NCBI RefSeq assembly: GCF_014397245.1
Contig: NZ_JACLHY010000008.1
Coordinates: 1 to 64,000, forward strand
Direction: 5' to 3'
Origin: Arenibacter arenosicollis
Lineage (GTDB): Bacteria > Bacteroidota > Bacteroidia > Flavobacteriales > Flavobacteriaceae
DNA: 64,000 nt
Shown: piece after piece, positions 53,277 through 63,708 of the stretch
Numbering within the stretch: position 1 is the first letter of the stretch
Layout: each line of letters begins with the position of its first letter
The notes under the pieces: model-generated
Database searches by the model: none
The model's input: the letters and a program-made list of their open reading frames with translations, nothing else
What the model was told of the DNA's origin: nothing
Translations under genes and position numbers: made by a program

Positions 53277-54293
53277 TTAAACCCTCTTTGTGGAATCCCT
53301 TACTATTAGACTGGTTTTAATGACCTTAGTAATATTATCGGTGTTTTTATTGTTCTCAATCCTTTCTATGAGCACTTTTGCCGCCGTTTCACCAATAAAG
53401 GTTCCATGCTGACTTACTGCAGTAAGTGCCGGTGTTACGTAACGGGACAATTTGCCATTAGTAAATCCGACCACGGAAATGTCTTCCGGCACTCTATATC
53501 CCCTCGCCTTGATCAATCTCAAGACCTCTACCGCCGTAATTTCATCCAAAGCCATTATACCGTCAATAGGCTTATAATTCAACATGAAGGTCAAAAGGAC
53601 CTCTAGGTCGTCTTTCTTGCCAACCCTTAGTATTAATTTGTCATCATAAGGAATATGGGCCTCTTTTAGGGCTTTCTTATATCCATTCACCCGCAATCTA
53701 CCAACGCTTGAATGGTCAATTGCGGTAACCAATGCAACCGTTTTACAACCGAGATTTAAAAAATATTTAGTGGTTTTATAGCCCGCCTCAAAGTCATCGA
53801 CTATTACCTTATCACATAAGATTTCATCAGAAACCCTATCGAACATAACCAAGGGAACCTGTTCATCCAGTATATTCTGAAAATGACCTAGGTGATTTTT
53901 AAACTGGGTTTCCTCTGCCATGGACACTATTAGACCATCAACCGTACCACCTCCTAAAAATTCCAAAGTTGCCACCTCCTTTTCATAGGACTCATTACTG
54001 ATACAGCTAAGTAAGCTATACCCACGTTCGTTTGCTACTTTTTCTATCCCCGAAAAAACTTGGGTAAAAAAATAATTGAGAATATTGGGCACCACTATCC
54101 CAATGGTTTTGGTCTTCTTTTGCAGTAGACTTAAGGCTACCTTATTGGGCCTATATTTATGTTCCTTAGCGTAAGTTTGAATCTTAAACTTTAACTCCTG
54201 GCTAATTTCATGGCTATCATTGATGGCCTTGGAAACCGTTGAAATGGAAACATCAAAAAATTGGGCAATCTCCTTTAGGGTTATTTTTTTCAT
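53277..54293 (-). CDS. LacI family transcriptional regulator
   Basis: A 338-residue repressor with a LacI helix-turn-helix (ITLKEIAQFFDVSISTVSKAINDSHEIS, residues 3-30), hinge near 47-60 (YRPNKVALSLLQKKT) and a ribose-binding-type sensor. It lies 123 bp after xylA on the same strand; a 13-bp palindrome (ACCGAATTTCGGT, 54307-54319) lies just upstream and a CGAAAACGCTTTCG site lies upstream of xylB, so it is the probable xylose-operon repressor. Confidence 0.9.
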   Translation of the reverse strand: MKKITLKEIAQFFDVSISTVSKAINDSHEISQELKFKIQTYAKEHKYRPNKVALSLLQKKTKTIGIVVPNILNYFFTQVFSGIEKVANERGYSLLSCISNESYEKEVATLEFLGGGTVDGLIVSMAEETQFKNHLGHFQNILDEQVPLVMFDRVSDEILCDKVIVDDFEAGYKTTKYFLNLGCKTVALVTAIDHSSVGRLRVNGYKKALKEAHIPYDDKLILRVGKKDDLEVLLTFMLNYKPIDGIMALDEITAVEVLRLIKARGYRVPEDISVVGFTNGKLSRYVTPALTAVSQHGTFIGETAAKVLIERIENNKNTDNITKVIKTSLIVRDSTKRV

Positions 54294-54306
54294 AGAATCA
54301 ACTTAA

Positions 54307-54319
54307 ACCGAATTTCGGT
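54307..54319. promoter_or_regulatory. Palindrome upstream of lacI-type gene
   Basis: ACCGAATTTCGGT is a perfect 13-bp palindrome, 14 bp from the LacI ATG. It is a candidate autoregulatory site; it shares the CGAA/TTCG element with the site upstream of xylB but lacks the AACG core. Confidence 0.4.
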
Positions 54320-54416
54320 AAAATAACTCCCATTATAATACTTTTAAAAGATATTTTGTAAAATCTTTAGATTGCAATATGTCAATTGCCCAATTTTCTA
54401 ATAATAAATATGCTTG

Positions 54417-55742
54417 TTATATGTATTGATTGATGATGTTCTCGAACAACTCTTGTTTTCCACTCTGTAATTGTAATTCCCCATTTTCTTGGGCCATTTT
54501 ATACAGTGCCTCCAAATTAAGTTTCCCGTTCTCGAAATCTTTTCCTTTTCCGGAATCGAAAGAACTATATCTTTCCGCCAGCATTTTCTCATAGGCAGAG
54601 GAAGAAATGATTTTATCGGCGGTAATCAACGCTCTTGCAAAGGTATCAGCCCCTCCAATATGTGCATGGAAAACATCGTCCAAATCCGTGGAGTTTCTTC
54701 TTATTTTCGCATCAAAATTTACTCCACCACCTTGCAGTCCTCCAGCTTTTAAGAAGACCAACATGGCTTCGGTAGTTTCTTGAATATTGTTTGGAAACTG
54801 GTCCGTATCCCATCCATTTTGGTAATCCCCCCGGTTGGCATCTATACTGCCCAACATTCCAGCTTTAGCAGCTACTGCCAATTCGTGCTGAAAAGTGTGC
54901 TGCGCCAAAGTAGCATGATTTACCTCTATGTTTATTTTAAAATCCTTTTCCAAGCCATATTCACGAAGGAATCCTATGGCAGTGGCCGTATCAAAATCGT
55001 ATTGGTGTTTGGATGGCTCCATAGGCTTGGGCTCTATAAAAAAGGTACCTTTAAATCCTTGGGCTCTTGCATAATCCCTTGCCATTCCCAAGAATTGGGC
55101 CATATGGTCCAATTCGCGGCCCATATCTGTATTTAGCAGGGACATATAACCTTCCCTTCCTCCCCAGAAAACATAATTCTCGCCGCCTAGGGCTATGGTA
55201 GCATCCAAGGCCAATTTTATCTGCCCACCTGCTCTTGCCACAACATTAAAATCCGGGTTGGTAGCTGCCCCGTTCATATAGCGCGGATTGGAAAAACAAT
55301 TTGCTGTTCCCCAAAGCAATTTAATGCCGGAAGCCGCTTTCTTCTCCTTTAGGTAATCCGTGATTATGGACAACCGCTTTTCCGATTCTGCAAACGTAGC
55401 CCCCTCTTGAATAAGATCAAAATCATGGAAACAAAAATAATCAAAGCCCATTTTACTGATAAATTCAAAAGCGGCATCCGCCTTATCTTTTGCCGCCTGT
55501 ACCGGATCCGATGCTTGATCCCAAGCAAAATTTTGGGTCCCAGGTCCAAACGGATCTGCTCCCTGTCCGCAGAAGGTGTGCCAATAGGCAATGGCAAATT
55601 TAAAATGTTCGCGCATGGTTTTACCAGCAACCACCTGATCTGGATTGTAATATTTAAATGCCATAGGATTATCAGATTCCTTTCCTTCAAATTTAATGTC
55701 TCCGATACCCTTAAAGTATTCTTTGTTTCCTATTATTGCCAT
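54417..55742 (-). CDS. xylA: Xylose isomerase
   Basis: A 441-residue class II xylose isomerase, converting xylose to xylulose. [17 protein letters not shown] holds the catalytic His, [17 protein letters not shown] near 233-249 the metal-binding Glu and Lys, and [14 protein letters not shown] and DANRGD near 275-302 further ligands. The length matches the long class II enzymes. It follows xylB by 10 bp in one transcript. Confidence 0.96.
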   Translation of the reverse strand: MAIIGNKEYFKGIGDIKFEGKESDNPMAFKYYNPDQVVAGKTMREHFKFAIAYWHTFCGQGADPFGPGTQNFAWDQASDPVQAAKDKADAAFEFISKMGFDYFCFHDFDLIQEGATFAESEKRLSIITDYLKEKKAASGIKLLWGTANCFSNPRYMNGAATNPDFNVVARAGGQIKLALDATIALGGENYVFWGGREGYMSLLNTDMGRELDHMAQFLGMARDYARAQGFKGTFFIEPKPMEPSKHQYDFDTATAIGFLREYGLEKDFKINIEVNHATLAQHTFQHELAVAAKAGMLGSIDANRGDYQNGWDTDQFPNNIQETTEAMLVFLKAGGLQGGGVNFDAKIRRNSTDLDDVFHAHIGGADTFARALITADKIISSSAYEKMLAERYSSFDSGKGKDFENGKLNLEALYKMAQENGELQLQSGKQELFENIINQYI

Positions 55743-55752
55743 CTCTTTGTTT

Positions 55753-57234
55753 TTATGATTTAATGATTAGTTCCAATTCTTTTTTCCAATTTTCATATGC
55801 CTTTTGATAAGCACTCTTATCCTTCAACGGTTTAAAAGTCTTTACATGGTCGTTATTGGTTATATAAGTTCCAAATTTTTCAAATCCGCCTTCTTGGATT
55901 CCAGCGGCACGTGCAGCGCCAATTGCCCCTGTGGTATTGTAAATTTCAATTTCCTGTGACACTAGAGTTGCTACGGTATTGGAGAAAATTTCGGACCGAA
56001 ATAAATTGTCGTTTCCTGCACGCATTACCTCTATGTTTATTCCGTCCGATTTCAAGATTTCCATACCATAGACAAAGGAAAAGGCTATGCCTTCCAGAGC
56101 GGCCCTACAAATATGTGCCTTGCCATGATTATTTAGATTGATGTTTACCAGTCTGGTTCCTACCTCCATATTGTTCAACATGCGCTCCGCTCCGTTACCA
56201 AAAGGAATTAAACATACTCCGTCCGAGCCTACAGGAATTTCGGAAGCCAAAGTATTCATTTCCTCATAAGAGTCCACATCCAAATTATTCAACAGCCAAC
56301 GGTATTGAATTCCAGCTCCATTGATGTTTAATAATTTACCAACTCTTGGAGTTTTTTGGGTATAGTTGACGTGTGCAAAATTGTTCACCCTAGTACTCTC
56401 CTTACCAGAAAGATTATCCGTAACAGCGTATACTACCCCTGACGTACCACCTGTCGCCGCTACCTCTCCGGGATTAAACACGTTTAGGGACAAGGCATTG
56501 TTGGGCTGATCTCCCGCCCTATAAAGTATGGGAGTACCTATGGCCAAACCACTTTCTTCTGCACCTTGCTCATCTATTTTGGATTGAAGGCTAAAAGTAT
56601 CTACAATATCCGGAATAAAAGACTTGGGAATACCGTAATGCTCCAACAACAGATCGGCCACTGAATCCTGCTCAAAATCCCATAGGATCCCTTCCGATAA
56701 GCCAGAAATAGTAGTATTGATAACATTTGAAAAACGATAGGCTATATAATCTCCTGGCAACATCAACTTATCCCCCAACTGGTAGAGTTCCGGTTCGTTT
56801 TCCTTTACCCATTTTAATTTGGAAGCCGTAAAGTTTGCTGGGGAATTCAATAAGTGGGTCTTACATATTTCCTCTCCTATTTCGACATAAGCTTCCCGAC
56901 CTATCTCAACAGCACGACTATCGCACCAAATAATGGACTTCCGAACGGGCTCTCCCTGCTTATCCACCAAAACCAAACCGTGCATCTGATAGGCAATACC
57001 CACTCCCTTTATTTGGTCTTCCTCTACATCGTACTTTTGTTTAATTTTTTTAATGCCACTACAGACATACCCCCACCACTCTTTGGGGTCTTGTTCTGCC
57101 CAGCCATTTTTTAAGGCTATCATTTCCATTTCCGTTTCCGGCTCCTGCACCACCCCAACACTTTTTCCTGTGGCCACCTCCACCAAGGCCACCTTAATTG
57201 AAGAGCTGCCAATATCCAAACCCAAATAATACAT
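55753..57234 (-). CDS. xylB: Xylulokinase
   Basis: A 493-residue FGGY kinase that phosphorylates xylulose. The N-terminal [16 protein letters not shown] is the phosphate loop, [10 protein letters not shown] and WCDSRA are the sugar-binding blocks, and [11 protein letters not shown] near 279-289 the ATP motif. The ATG at 57234 is chosen; a TTG three codons earlier is also in frame. It heads the xylB-xylA set, preceded by a -7 box and a LacI-type operator. Confidence 0.93.
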   Translation of the reverse strand: MYYLGLDIGSSSIKVALVEVATGKSVGVVQEPETEMEMIALKNGWAEQDPKEWWGYVCSGIKKIKQKYDVEEDQIKGVGIAYQMHGLVLVDKQGEPVRKSIIWCDSRAVEIGREAYVEIGEEICKTHLLNSPANFTASKLKWVKENEPELYQLGDKLMLPGDYIAYRFSNVINTTISGLSEGILWDFEQDSVADLLLEHYGIPKSFIPDIVDTFSLQSKIDEQGAEESGLAIGTPILYRAGDQPNNALSLNVFNPGEVAATGGTSGVVYAVTDNLSGKESTRVNNFAHVNYTQKTPRVGKLLNINGAGIQYRWLLNNLDVDSYEEMNTLASEIPVGSDGVCLIPFGNGAERMLNNMEVGTRLVNINLNNHGKAHICRAALEGIAFSFVYGMEILKSDGINIEVMRAGNDNLFRSEIFSNTVATLVSQEIEIYNTTGAIGAARAAGIQEGGFEKFGTYITNNDHVKTFKPLKDKSAYQKAYENWKKELELIIKS

Positions 57235-57290
57235 ATGTCTCAAAATTTTATAGGATATATTCCCAATATGGAAATCCTAGAAGATATAAT

Positions 57291-57459
57291 CAAATATATT
57301 AAAATCTATATCACGGATAGCATTTTGACTTCCAGGAAATCAAAAAACGAAAGTAGATGCCAATAAAAATTTTTAGGACTTTCTCCTTGTAATAGATTAA
57401 AAATCAGGAATTTGTAATTTTTTTTCGCAACATCACGAAACTTTCCGAAAACGCTTTCG
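57291..57459 (-). promoter_or_regulatory. xylB promoter and LacI-type operator
   Basis: Minus strand 57291-57298 reads TATATTTG, a perfect -7 box, giving a leader of about 50 nt to the xylB ATG. At 57446-57459 lies CGAAAACGCTTTCG, a near-palindrome with the AAACG/CGTTT core common to LacI-family sites. The two are about 150 bp apart, so repression by this site alone would need a loop or a second promoter nearer the operator. Confidence 0.5.
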
Positions 57460-57530
57460 TAGAATTAGGGAATCAAAGTTGACATTCAGCAACCAATTCT
57501 ATCGGACTATATTTGAACCTATTAGTAAAT

Positions 57531-58115
57531 TCAGTCCTTTTTCTTGCTTACCAAACCTTTGGTGAACTCGTTCAATGTTTCTACTTTTTCCTCGAAGTCA
57601 CCTTTTATGGTTTTTCGGAATTCGTTTAAATTTTGCACCAGATCATCTATATTCTCTGGAATTACATCTTCAAAAAATTGTCGCAGGCGCTTTGCGGTTG
57701 TGGGCGACTTACCGTTGGTAGAGATAGCAACTTTAACATTGCCCTTGGTTACGATCCCGCCCATGTAAAAATCACAAAAAGGAGGATTATCCGCTACATT
57801 AACTAGGATATGCCTTTCCCGGCAATCGTGATATACTTGTTCGTTTACAGCAACTTTATCGGTAGTGGCAATAACCATATGACGGCCTTCCAGGTAGGTT
57901 TTATTGTAACAATCCTTAGTTATTTTTACTTGATGTTTTTTGGCAAGTTCCAATGTTTCATGCAAAAATTCAGGCGCCACCATTTCCACTTGGGCATGGG
58001 GACTGGATTTAAGCATAAAAGTCAGTTTTTCCAAACCAACATTACCTCCCCCCACAATCAAAATATTGAGCTGGGACACCTTTAAAAAAATGGGGTATAA
58101 TTCATTCCTTTCCAT
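57531..58115 (-). CDS. Siroheme synthase N-terminal domain protein (precorrin-2 dehydrogenase)
   Basis: A 194-residue stand-alone precorrin-2 dehydrogenase/ferrochelatase domain (as in CysG-N and Met8p). ILIVGGGNVGLEKLTFML gives the NAD-binding turn, VMVATTDK-like stretch HMVIATTDKVAVNEQV and NVADNPPFCDFYMG are family blocks, and STNGKSPTTAKRLRQFF is the CysG-N dimer segment. It makes siroheme for sulfite/nitrite reductase with a separate methyltransferase not in this window. The ATG at 58115 is preferred; an in-frame GTG at 58148 lacks support. Possible TATCTTTG -7 box at 58189-58196. Confidence 0.88.
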   Translation of the reverse strand: MERNELYPIFLKVSQLNILIVGGGNVGLEKLTFMLKSSPHAQVEMVAPEFLHETLELAKKHQVKITKDCYNKTYLEGRHMVIATTDKVAVNEQVYHDCRERHILVNVADNPPFCDFYMGGIVTKGNVKVAISTNGKSPTTAKRLRQFFEDVIPENIDDLVQNLNEFRKTIKGDFEEKVETLNEFTKGLVSKKKD

Positions 58116-58416
58116 ATTGCCTCTTGTTTTATTCCAATACACATGCACTTTTCAACAATTGCTTTTACCAATAAAAAAGCAATCCATTCAAAGATAAGGC
58201 ACAAAATGATAGACCCTCTTTCATTTTGGATAGATTTTCAAATACACCAAAGTGTTTTTGTTAATTCAATGGAATATAGTGTTCATTTTTTTATTGCCAT
58301 ATTTAAAAGTGCTAATTTCGAGATCCAAAACTCTAAACTAACTTCAAACGATGCCTTTGCGTTCTTTTCATAATGAAATTAGCGATCGGCACCGGCACTA
58401 CTCTAATTTATTAAAT

Positions 58417-60702
58417 ATGATCAACTACAAGAAAATTAAAAATCAAATGATATCCTTATTGTTATTGTTAACTTGGATAACATATGCACAAGAACCTGTA
58501 GATTATGTAAACCCATTGGTGGGAACGGATTCCAAACCAAGCATGTCCAATGGAAATACTTACCCTGCCATAGCCATGCCATGGGGCATGAATTTCTGGA
58601 CCCCTCAAACCGGTAAAATGGGAGATGGCTGGGCATATACCTACTCAGCTGATAAACTAAGAGGGTTTAAACAAACGCATCAACCCTCACCTTGGATGAA
58701 CGATTACGGCCAGTTCGCCATCATGCCCCTTACGGGAAAAACAAGATTTACCGAGGATGATAGGGCCAGTTGGTATTCACATAAATCAGAGATTGTAAAA
58801 CCATATTACTATAGTGTTTATTTAGCAGATCATGACATTACAACCGAAATTACCCCCACAGAAAGAGCGGCCATGTTCCGGTTCACCTTTCCAGAAAATG
58901 AAAATTCACACGTTGTACTTGATGCTTTGGACAAAGGTTCCTATGTAAAAATTATTCCAAAAGAACGTAAAATAATAGGGTATACGACCAAGAACAGCGG
59001 TGGGGTACCAGATAATTTTAAAAATTACTTTGTGATGGTCTTTGATAAGGACTTCGAAACCACCAAGACTTTTAACGGGGAGCAACTATTGGAAGGTCTG
59101 GAGATTGAAACCGACCACGCCGGTGCCATTGTAAGCTTTAAAACAAAGAAAGGCGAGGTCGTTATAGCCAAAGTGGCCTCCTCTTTCATTAGCTATGACC
59201 AAGCTGAATTGAATTTAAAGGAACTTGGCTCCGATGATTTCGATACTATTAAAAAAAATGGAAGGGCTGCCTGGAACAAGGAGCTGGGAAGAATAAAAGT
59301 GGAAGGTGGAAGTGTAGATCAATTCAGGACCTTTTACTCCTGTCTGTATAGATCATTACTTTTTCCAAGAAAATTCTTCGAATATGACGCTAACGGAAAA
59401 GTGGTGCATTACAGCCCATACAGCGGTGAAGTATTGCCGGGGTATATGTTTACCGACACGGGATTTTGGGACACGTTTAGAGCATTGTTCCCTTTTCTTA
59501 ACCTAATGTATCCAGAACTTAACACCCAGATACAAGAAGGTTTGGCCAATGCCTATAAAGAAGGTGGCTGGTTGCCGGAATGGGGAAGTCCAGGCCTAAG
59601 AAATGTTATGGTGGGTAACAATTCTGCTTCCGTTGTGGCAGATGCCTACCTAAAAAATGGAGACACCAACTCCTATGACATTGCCACCTTATACGAAGCG
59701 TTGATCCACGGAGCCAACAATGCCGGACCTTTGACAGCGGTAGGAAGAGCAGGGGTAGATTATTACAACAAACTTGGCTATGTGCCTTATGACGTAGGCA
59801 TCAATGAAAATGCTGCAAGAACCTTGGAATATGCGTATGACGATTTTACAATTTATCAATTGGCCAAAGCCTTGAACAAACCAAAAAAGGAAATCAACCT
59901 TTATAAAAAACGAAGTCTGAATTATAAAAATCTGTTCGACCCAGAGACAAAATTAATGCGAGGCAAAAATGAGAATGGTGAATTTATGGCCCCCTTTAAC
60001 CCTTTTAAATGGGGTGATGCCTTTACCGAAGGTAATAGCTGGCATTACACCTGGTCCGTTTTTCACGACATCCAAGGATTGGCAAATTTGATGGGTGGAA
60101 ATGACGCCTTTGCCGCCAAATTGGATAAAGTATTTTCATTACCACCAGTTTTTGATGAGAGTTATTACGGCTCTGTAATCCATGAGATAAGGGAAATGCA
60201 GGTTGCCAATATGGGCCAATATGCCCATGGCAATCAACCAATTCAACACATGCCTTATTTGTATAATTTCGCAGGACAACCTTGGAAGACCCAATATTGG
60301 GTAAGGGAAACCATGGATCGTATGTATACCCCGGCACCTGATGGTTATTGTGGGGATGAGGATAATGGCCAAACCTCAGCCTGGTACGTATTTTCCGCTA
60401 TGGGCTTCTATCCTGTTTGCCCAGGAACAGATCAATATGTTTTAGGTACCCCCTTGTTCCAAAAAACAACACTTATATTGGAAAATGGGAAGGAAATTAA
60501 CATCAATGCTCCTAACAATAGTACTACCAACAAATATGTAAATGCGCTGACTTTAAACGGCAAGGCCTATTCCAAAAACTGGTTGAGCCATCAAGAATTG
60601 GTTCAAGGGGCTGTATTGAATTTTGACATGTCCGATACTCCAAACAAAAATAGGGGAACCAAAACCGAGGATTTTCCTTTCTCGCTATCTAACGAAAAAT
60701 AA
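58417..60702 (+). CDS. GH92 family alpha-mannosidase, exported
   Basis: A 761-residue secreted glycosidase with a signal sequence (MISLLLLLTWITYAQ near 11-25). VDYVNPLVGTDS, PAIAMPWGMNFWTPQTG, and the late GYCGDEDNGQTSAWYVFSAM with its Glu/Asp pair near 650-665 are the GH92 signatures; these calcium-dependent enzymes trim alpha-mannosides. An ATG at 58351 would add 22 residues without signal function. No SusC/SusD genes are next to it. Confidence 0.9.
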   Translation: MINYKKIKNQMISLLLLLTWITYAQEPVDYVNPLVGTDSKPSMSNGNTYPAIAMPWGMNFWTPQTGKMGDGWAYTYSADKLRGFKQTHQPSPWMNDYGQFAIMPLTGKTRFTEDDRASWYSHKSEIVKPYYYSVYLADHDITTEITPTERAAMFRFTFPENENSHVVLDALDKGSYVKIIPKERKIIGYTTKNSGGVPDNFKNYFVMVFDKDFETTKTFNGEQLLEGLEIETDHAGAIVSFKTKKGEVVIAKVASSFISYDQAELNLKELGSDDFDTIKKNGRAAWNKELGRIKVEGGSVDQFRTFYSCLYRSLLFPRKFFEYDANGKVVHYSPYSGEVLPGYMFTDTGFWDTFRALFPFLNLMYPELNTQIQEGLANAYKEGGWLPEWGSPGLRNVMVGNNSASVVADAYLKNGDTNSYDIATLYEALIHGANNAGPLTAVGRAGVDYYNKLGYVPYDVGINENAARTLEYAYDDFTIYQLAKALNKPKKEINLYKKRSLNYKNLFDPETKLMRGKNENGEFMAPFNPFKWGDAFTEGNSWHYTWSVFHDIQGLANLMGGNDAFAAKLDKVFSLPPVFDESYYGSVIHEIREMQVANMGQYAHGNQPIQHMPYLYNFAGQPWKTQYWVRETMDRMYTPAPDGYCGDEDNGQTSAWYVFSAMGFYPVCPGTDQYVLGTPLFQKTTLILENGKEININAPNNSTTNKYVNALTLNGKAYSKNWLSHQELVQGAVLNFDMSDTPNKNRGTKTEDFPFSLSNEK

Positions 60703-60746
60703 GAAACAGCGCCCTAAGAGGACTGGAAGATAAAGTGCAATAGCAA

Positions 60747-60782
60747 TCTGTTCGAGCCTGACAATATAAAGGCTCGAACAGA
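60747..60782 (+). terminator. Terminator downstream of the GH92 gene
   Basis: A perfect 12-bp stem (60747-60758 with 60771-60782) and 12-base loop, 45 bp after the stop. The T tract after it is weak (TATACTTC). Confidence 0.65.
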
Positions 60783-60813
60783 TATACTTCTAATAAAAAT
60801 TTCTTTTCTCAAA

Positions 60814-60862
60814 TTAAAAACGGCAGCCCCTAGAAAGCAATTTATAGCTTTAGGACTGCCGC
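60814..60862 (-). terminator. Terminator of the proline operon
   Basis: Outer CGGCAG/CTGCCG arms with an inner CTAGAAAGC/GCTTTAG pairing (60821-60862), followed on the minus strand by a run of five T. It lies 41 bp beyond the proA stop. Confidence 0.75.
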
Positions 60863-60902
60863 ACCGATATTCAAAATCCCGCTGGGGACTATAGTTTTTC
60901 TA

Positions 60903-62102
60903 TCACACTCTTATTTGTCCATTCCCATGGACATAATATTTGTTGGTTACCAATTGTTCCAAGCCCAATGGCCCCCTATGGTGTAATTTATCTGTACTGA
61001 TGGCCAATTCGGCACCAACACCCATTTGTCCGCCATCGGTAAACCTAGTAGAAGCATTGTGGTATACGGCAGCACTATCTACCTGATCCATAAACTCTTT
61101 GGCCACATCACTGTTTTTGGTCATTATGGTAGCCGAATGCCCTCCTGAATATTTGTTGATCATTTGAACTGCCCCATCCAAATCCTCTGCAGCCCCTAAA
61201 ACACACTTCATTGCCAAAAATTCTTCATACCAAATATCTTCGTCCTTTATTTTAGAGCTTTCAGGAAGTACTTCAGCTACCTTATTATCCACTAAAACAG
61301 AAACTCCGCGCTCACTTAGGATGGCCTTAAGCTCTTTGATTCTACTCGAGAAATCATCAATATTTACATCGACCAAAATTTTGTCCAGCGCATTGCAGGC
61401 CGAAATCTTATCGGTTTTGGCGTTGAGGATTACCTCCAAACTTTGCGCCCAATCCGCATCCTTGTCAACATATAGGAAATTATTGCCCCTTCCACTGACC
61501 AATACGGCACATTTGGCATGTTCCTTTACAAAGGCGATCAATCGCTCTCCTCCTCGAGGTACTATTAGGTCCAGCTTTTCGGTAGGATTCCTCAAAAAGG
61601 CCTGAGTTTCTTCCCTATTCATATGAAGCAATTGGATCCAGTTGTCATCCAAACCATTTTCTTCAAGTGCTTGATGCCAGCATTTTTCCAATACAATATT
61701 ACTGTGAACGGCTTCCTTTCCTCCTTTCAACAAAATTTTATTATTGGCCTTAAAAGCCAAAACGGCAGCTTCAATAGTAACATCCGGTCTAGATTCATAA
61801 ATGATCATTATGGTTCCAAAAGGGGCTGTTTTATTTTCAATTTTCAATCCGTTTTCAAGTACTTGTTCAGATTTTATTTTACCCACTGGATCTTGCTGTT
61901 GAAGGACCTCCGAAATGGCTCCGATCATTCCTTCCACTTTTTTTTCATCTACAATGAGCCGATCGTACATTGCCCTGTCCTCTTTATCAAAAAGATCAAG
62001 GTCTTTTTTATTTGCAGCTATAATTTCAGGTTTTTTGCTTTCCAAAATACTCATCATGGATCGCAACACCTTATTTTTTATTTCTGTATCTAATAATTTC
62101 AT
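60903..62102 (-). CDS. proA: Glutamate-5-semialdehyde dehydrogenase
   Basis: A 399-residue gamma-glutamyl phosphate reductase of the aldehyde dehydrogenase fold. IIYESRPDVTIEAAVLAFKANNKILLKGGKEA near 98-129 binds NADPH, and DKISACNALDKILV near 231-244 holds the catalytic Cys. Reduces gamma-glutamyl phosphate in proline synthesis. Third gene of proC-proB-proA, 25 bp after proB; terminator follows. Confidence 0.95.
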   Translation of the reverse strand: MKLLDTEIKNKVLRSMMSILESKKPEIIAANKKDLDLFDKEDRAMYDRLIVDEKKVEGMIGAISEVLQQQDPVGKIKSEQVLENGLKIENKTAPFGTIMIIYESRPDVTIEAAVLAFKANNKILLKGGKEAVHSNIVLEKCWHQALEENGLDDNWIQLLHMNREETQAFLRNPTEKLDLIVPRGGERLIAFVKEHAKCAVLVSGRGNNFLYVDKDADWAQSLEVILNAKTDKISACNALDKILVDVNIDDFSSRIKELKAILSERGVSVLVDNKVAEVLPESSKIKDEDIWYEEFLAMKCVLGAAEDLDGAVQMINKYSGGHSATIMTKNSDVAKEFMDQVDSAAVYHNASTRFTDGGQMGVGAELAISTDKLHHRGPLGLEQLVTNKYYVHGNGQIRV

Positions 62103-62127
62103 TCGTTTATTTTTTCGTTACTAAACC

Positions 62128-62898
62128 TTATACCGTAATCTTGGTACCTACGTTCTTCCCTTCAATAATATCCAGAATAACCCGCTTTCTTTTTCCATTG
62201 GCTATATAGGTAGGAATATTCTTGGAAGCGGTCTGCTTAGCGATATTTAGTTTGGAGCCCATGCCACCTCTACCTTCGGCCTCACCTTTATCAATGGACT
62301 TTATATACTGTTCCACATTCTGATCTACGCTAACGTTCTCTATCACTTCCGTATCCTTATCATCTGGATGTCCGGTATATAGTCCGTCCGTATCCGTTAG
62401 GATAATCAATTTATCAGCCTTGGTAAGTTCTGCAACCAGACTTGCCAACTCATCGTTGTCAGAAAACATGGATTTGGTTAGCGAAACCGCATCATCCTCA
62501 TTGGCAATAGGTACTACCCCCTCGGCCAACAAGCCCTCATAACAATTGATCATATTATCGCGATGGTTTCCAGGGTTAAAATCCCGTTTTGTAGCCAGTA
62601 CCTGTGCACATTTCATTCCATAATCTTGAAATATGTTGTAGTAATGGCGCATCATCCTAGGTTGCCCAATGGCCGAATATACCTGTCGTCGAGTTGCCTT
62701 ATCCGTTATCTGACTCTCGCCCATCACTTCCATTCCGGCAATTACCGACCCTGAAGAGACCAAAACGGACATTATATTCCGCTCGTACAATTCTGCTATC
62801 TGTTGTACCAAATGATCAAGAACAGGCTTAACGATCCTGTTGTCCTTGTTGGTCATTACATTGGTACCTACTTTTATGACTACTCTCTGTTTATACAT
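62128..62898 (-). CDS. proB: Glutamate 5-kinase, PUA-less
   Basis: A 256-residue amino-acid kinase. VIKVGTNVMTNKDNRIV is the phosphate loop, VSSGSVIAGMEVMGE near 46-60 the glutamate site, and FSDNDELASLVAELTKADKLIILTDTDGLY near 145-174 the central core. The PUA domain present in E. coli ProB (367 residues) is missing; the kinase is otherwise whole. Its start is 3 bp from the proC stop. Confidence 0.94.
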   Translation of the reverse strand: MYKQRVVIKVGTNVMTNKDNRIVKPVLDHLVQQIAELYERNIMSVLVSSGSVIAGMEVMGESQITDKATRRQVYSAIGQPRMMRHYYNIFQDYGMKCAQVLATKRDFNPGNHRDNMINCYEGLLAEGVVPIANEDDAVSLTKSMFSDNDELASLVAELTKADKLIILTDTDGLYTGHPDDKDTEVIENVSVDQNVEQYIKSIDKGEAEGRGGMGSKLNIAKQTASKNIPTYIANGKRKRVILDIIEGKNVGTKITV

Positions 62899-62901
62899 AT
62901 C

Positions 62902-63708
62902 TTATTTGTCCTTTCCCAGCTCTACTGCTCTATTAAAAGCGGAATAGGCTGCTTCTTTTATCAGTTCCTTTACATTGTTATCTTCCATAGAATCCAATGC
63001 TGCCCTAGTCGTCCCTCCTTTAGATGCTACTCTATCCATCCAAGAATTGGGGGAAAGATCGGATTGATTGAATAGGTCTACGGCTCCTTCGAAGGTGTGA
63101 CTTACCAACATCTTGCTATCATTGGCCGAAAAGCCCATTTTTAAGGCAGCTTCCATCATACTCTGCATAAAATAAAAAACGTATGCAGGTCCACTTCCTG
63201 AAATTCCAGTGGAGGCATCAATAAATTTTTCGGAACTCACTAAAATAGATTTTCCAGTGGTATCCAATAAATTTTCTATAGTCAATAATTCTATTCTAGA
63301 TACCTCTTCCGAAGCCGTATATGATGTTACACCTTTCCCTATCTGCGCCGGCAAGTTTGGCATTGCCCTGACAATTTTATGAATCCCGAGCCCTTCTTGC
63401 ATCGATTTTATGGTTACCCCGGCCATAATTGAAATAACAATTTGTCCTTCATTGACGAGGCTTTTCATCTTCTTAAATAAATCCTCACTATGGTAAGGTT
63501 TCACGGCAATAAAAATAAGATCTGCCTTAGGTACACAATCCTCTAAATTTTCGTGTACTTCAAAATGTAAAATCTTTTTTAAGGACAAGGTCTTCTCTTG
63601 AGAACTGTCCAAAATCATTAAATTTCTTTTTTTAAGTAGTTTTGATTTTGACATGGCCTCCGCGTAGGTCAATCCCATGTTCCCAGCCCCAATTACTAAT
63701 ACTTTCAT
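62902..63708 (-). CDS. proC: Pyrroline-5-carboxylate reductase
   Basis: A 268-residue Rossmann protein. VLVIGAGNMGLTYAEAMS is the dinucleotide fold, VKPYHSEDL near 68-76 and AMPNLPAQIGKGV near 115-127 are family-specific, and GISGSGPAYVFYFMQSM near 168-184 and GGTTRAALDSME near 231-242 close the active site. Last step of proline synthesis; first gene of the operon. Confidence 0.95.
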   Translation of the reverse strand: MKVLVIGAGNMGLTYAEAMSKSKLLKKRNLMILDSSQEKTLSLKKILHFEVHENLEDCVPKADLIFIAVKPYHSEDLFKKMKSLVNEGQIVISIMAGVTIKSMQEGLGIHKIVRAMPNLPAQIGKGVTSYTASEEVSRIELLTIENLLDTTGKSILVSSEKFIDASTGISGSGPAYVFYFMQSMMEAALKMGFSANDSKMLVSHTFEGAVDLFNQSDLSPNSWMDRVASKGGTTRAALDSMEDNNVKELIKEAAYSAFNRAVELGKDK

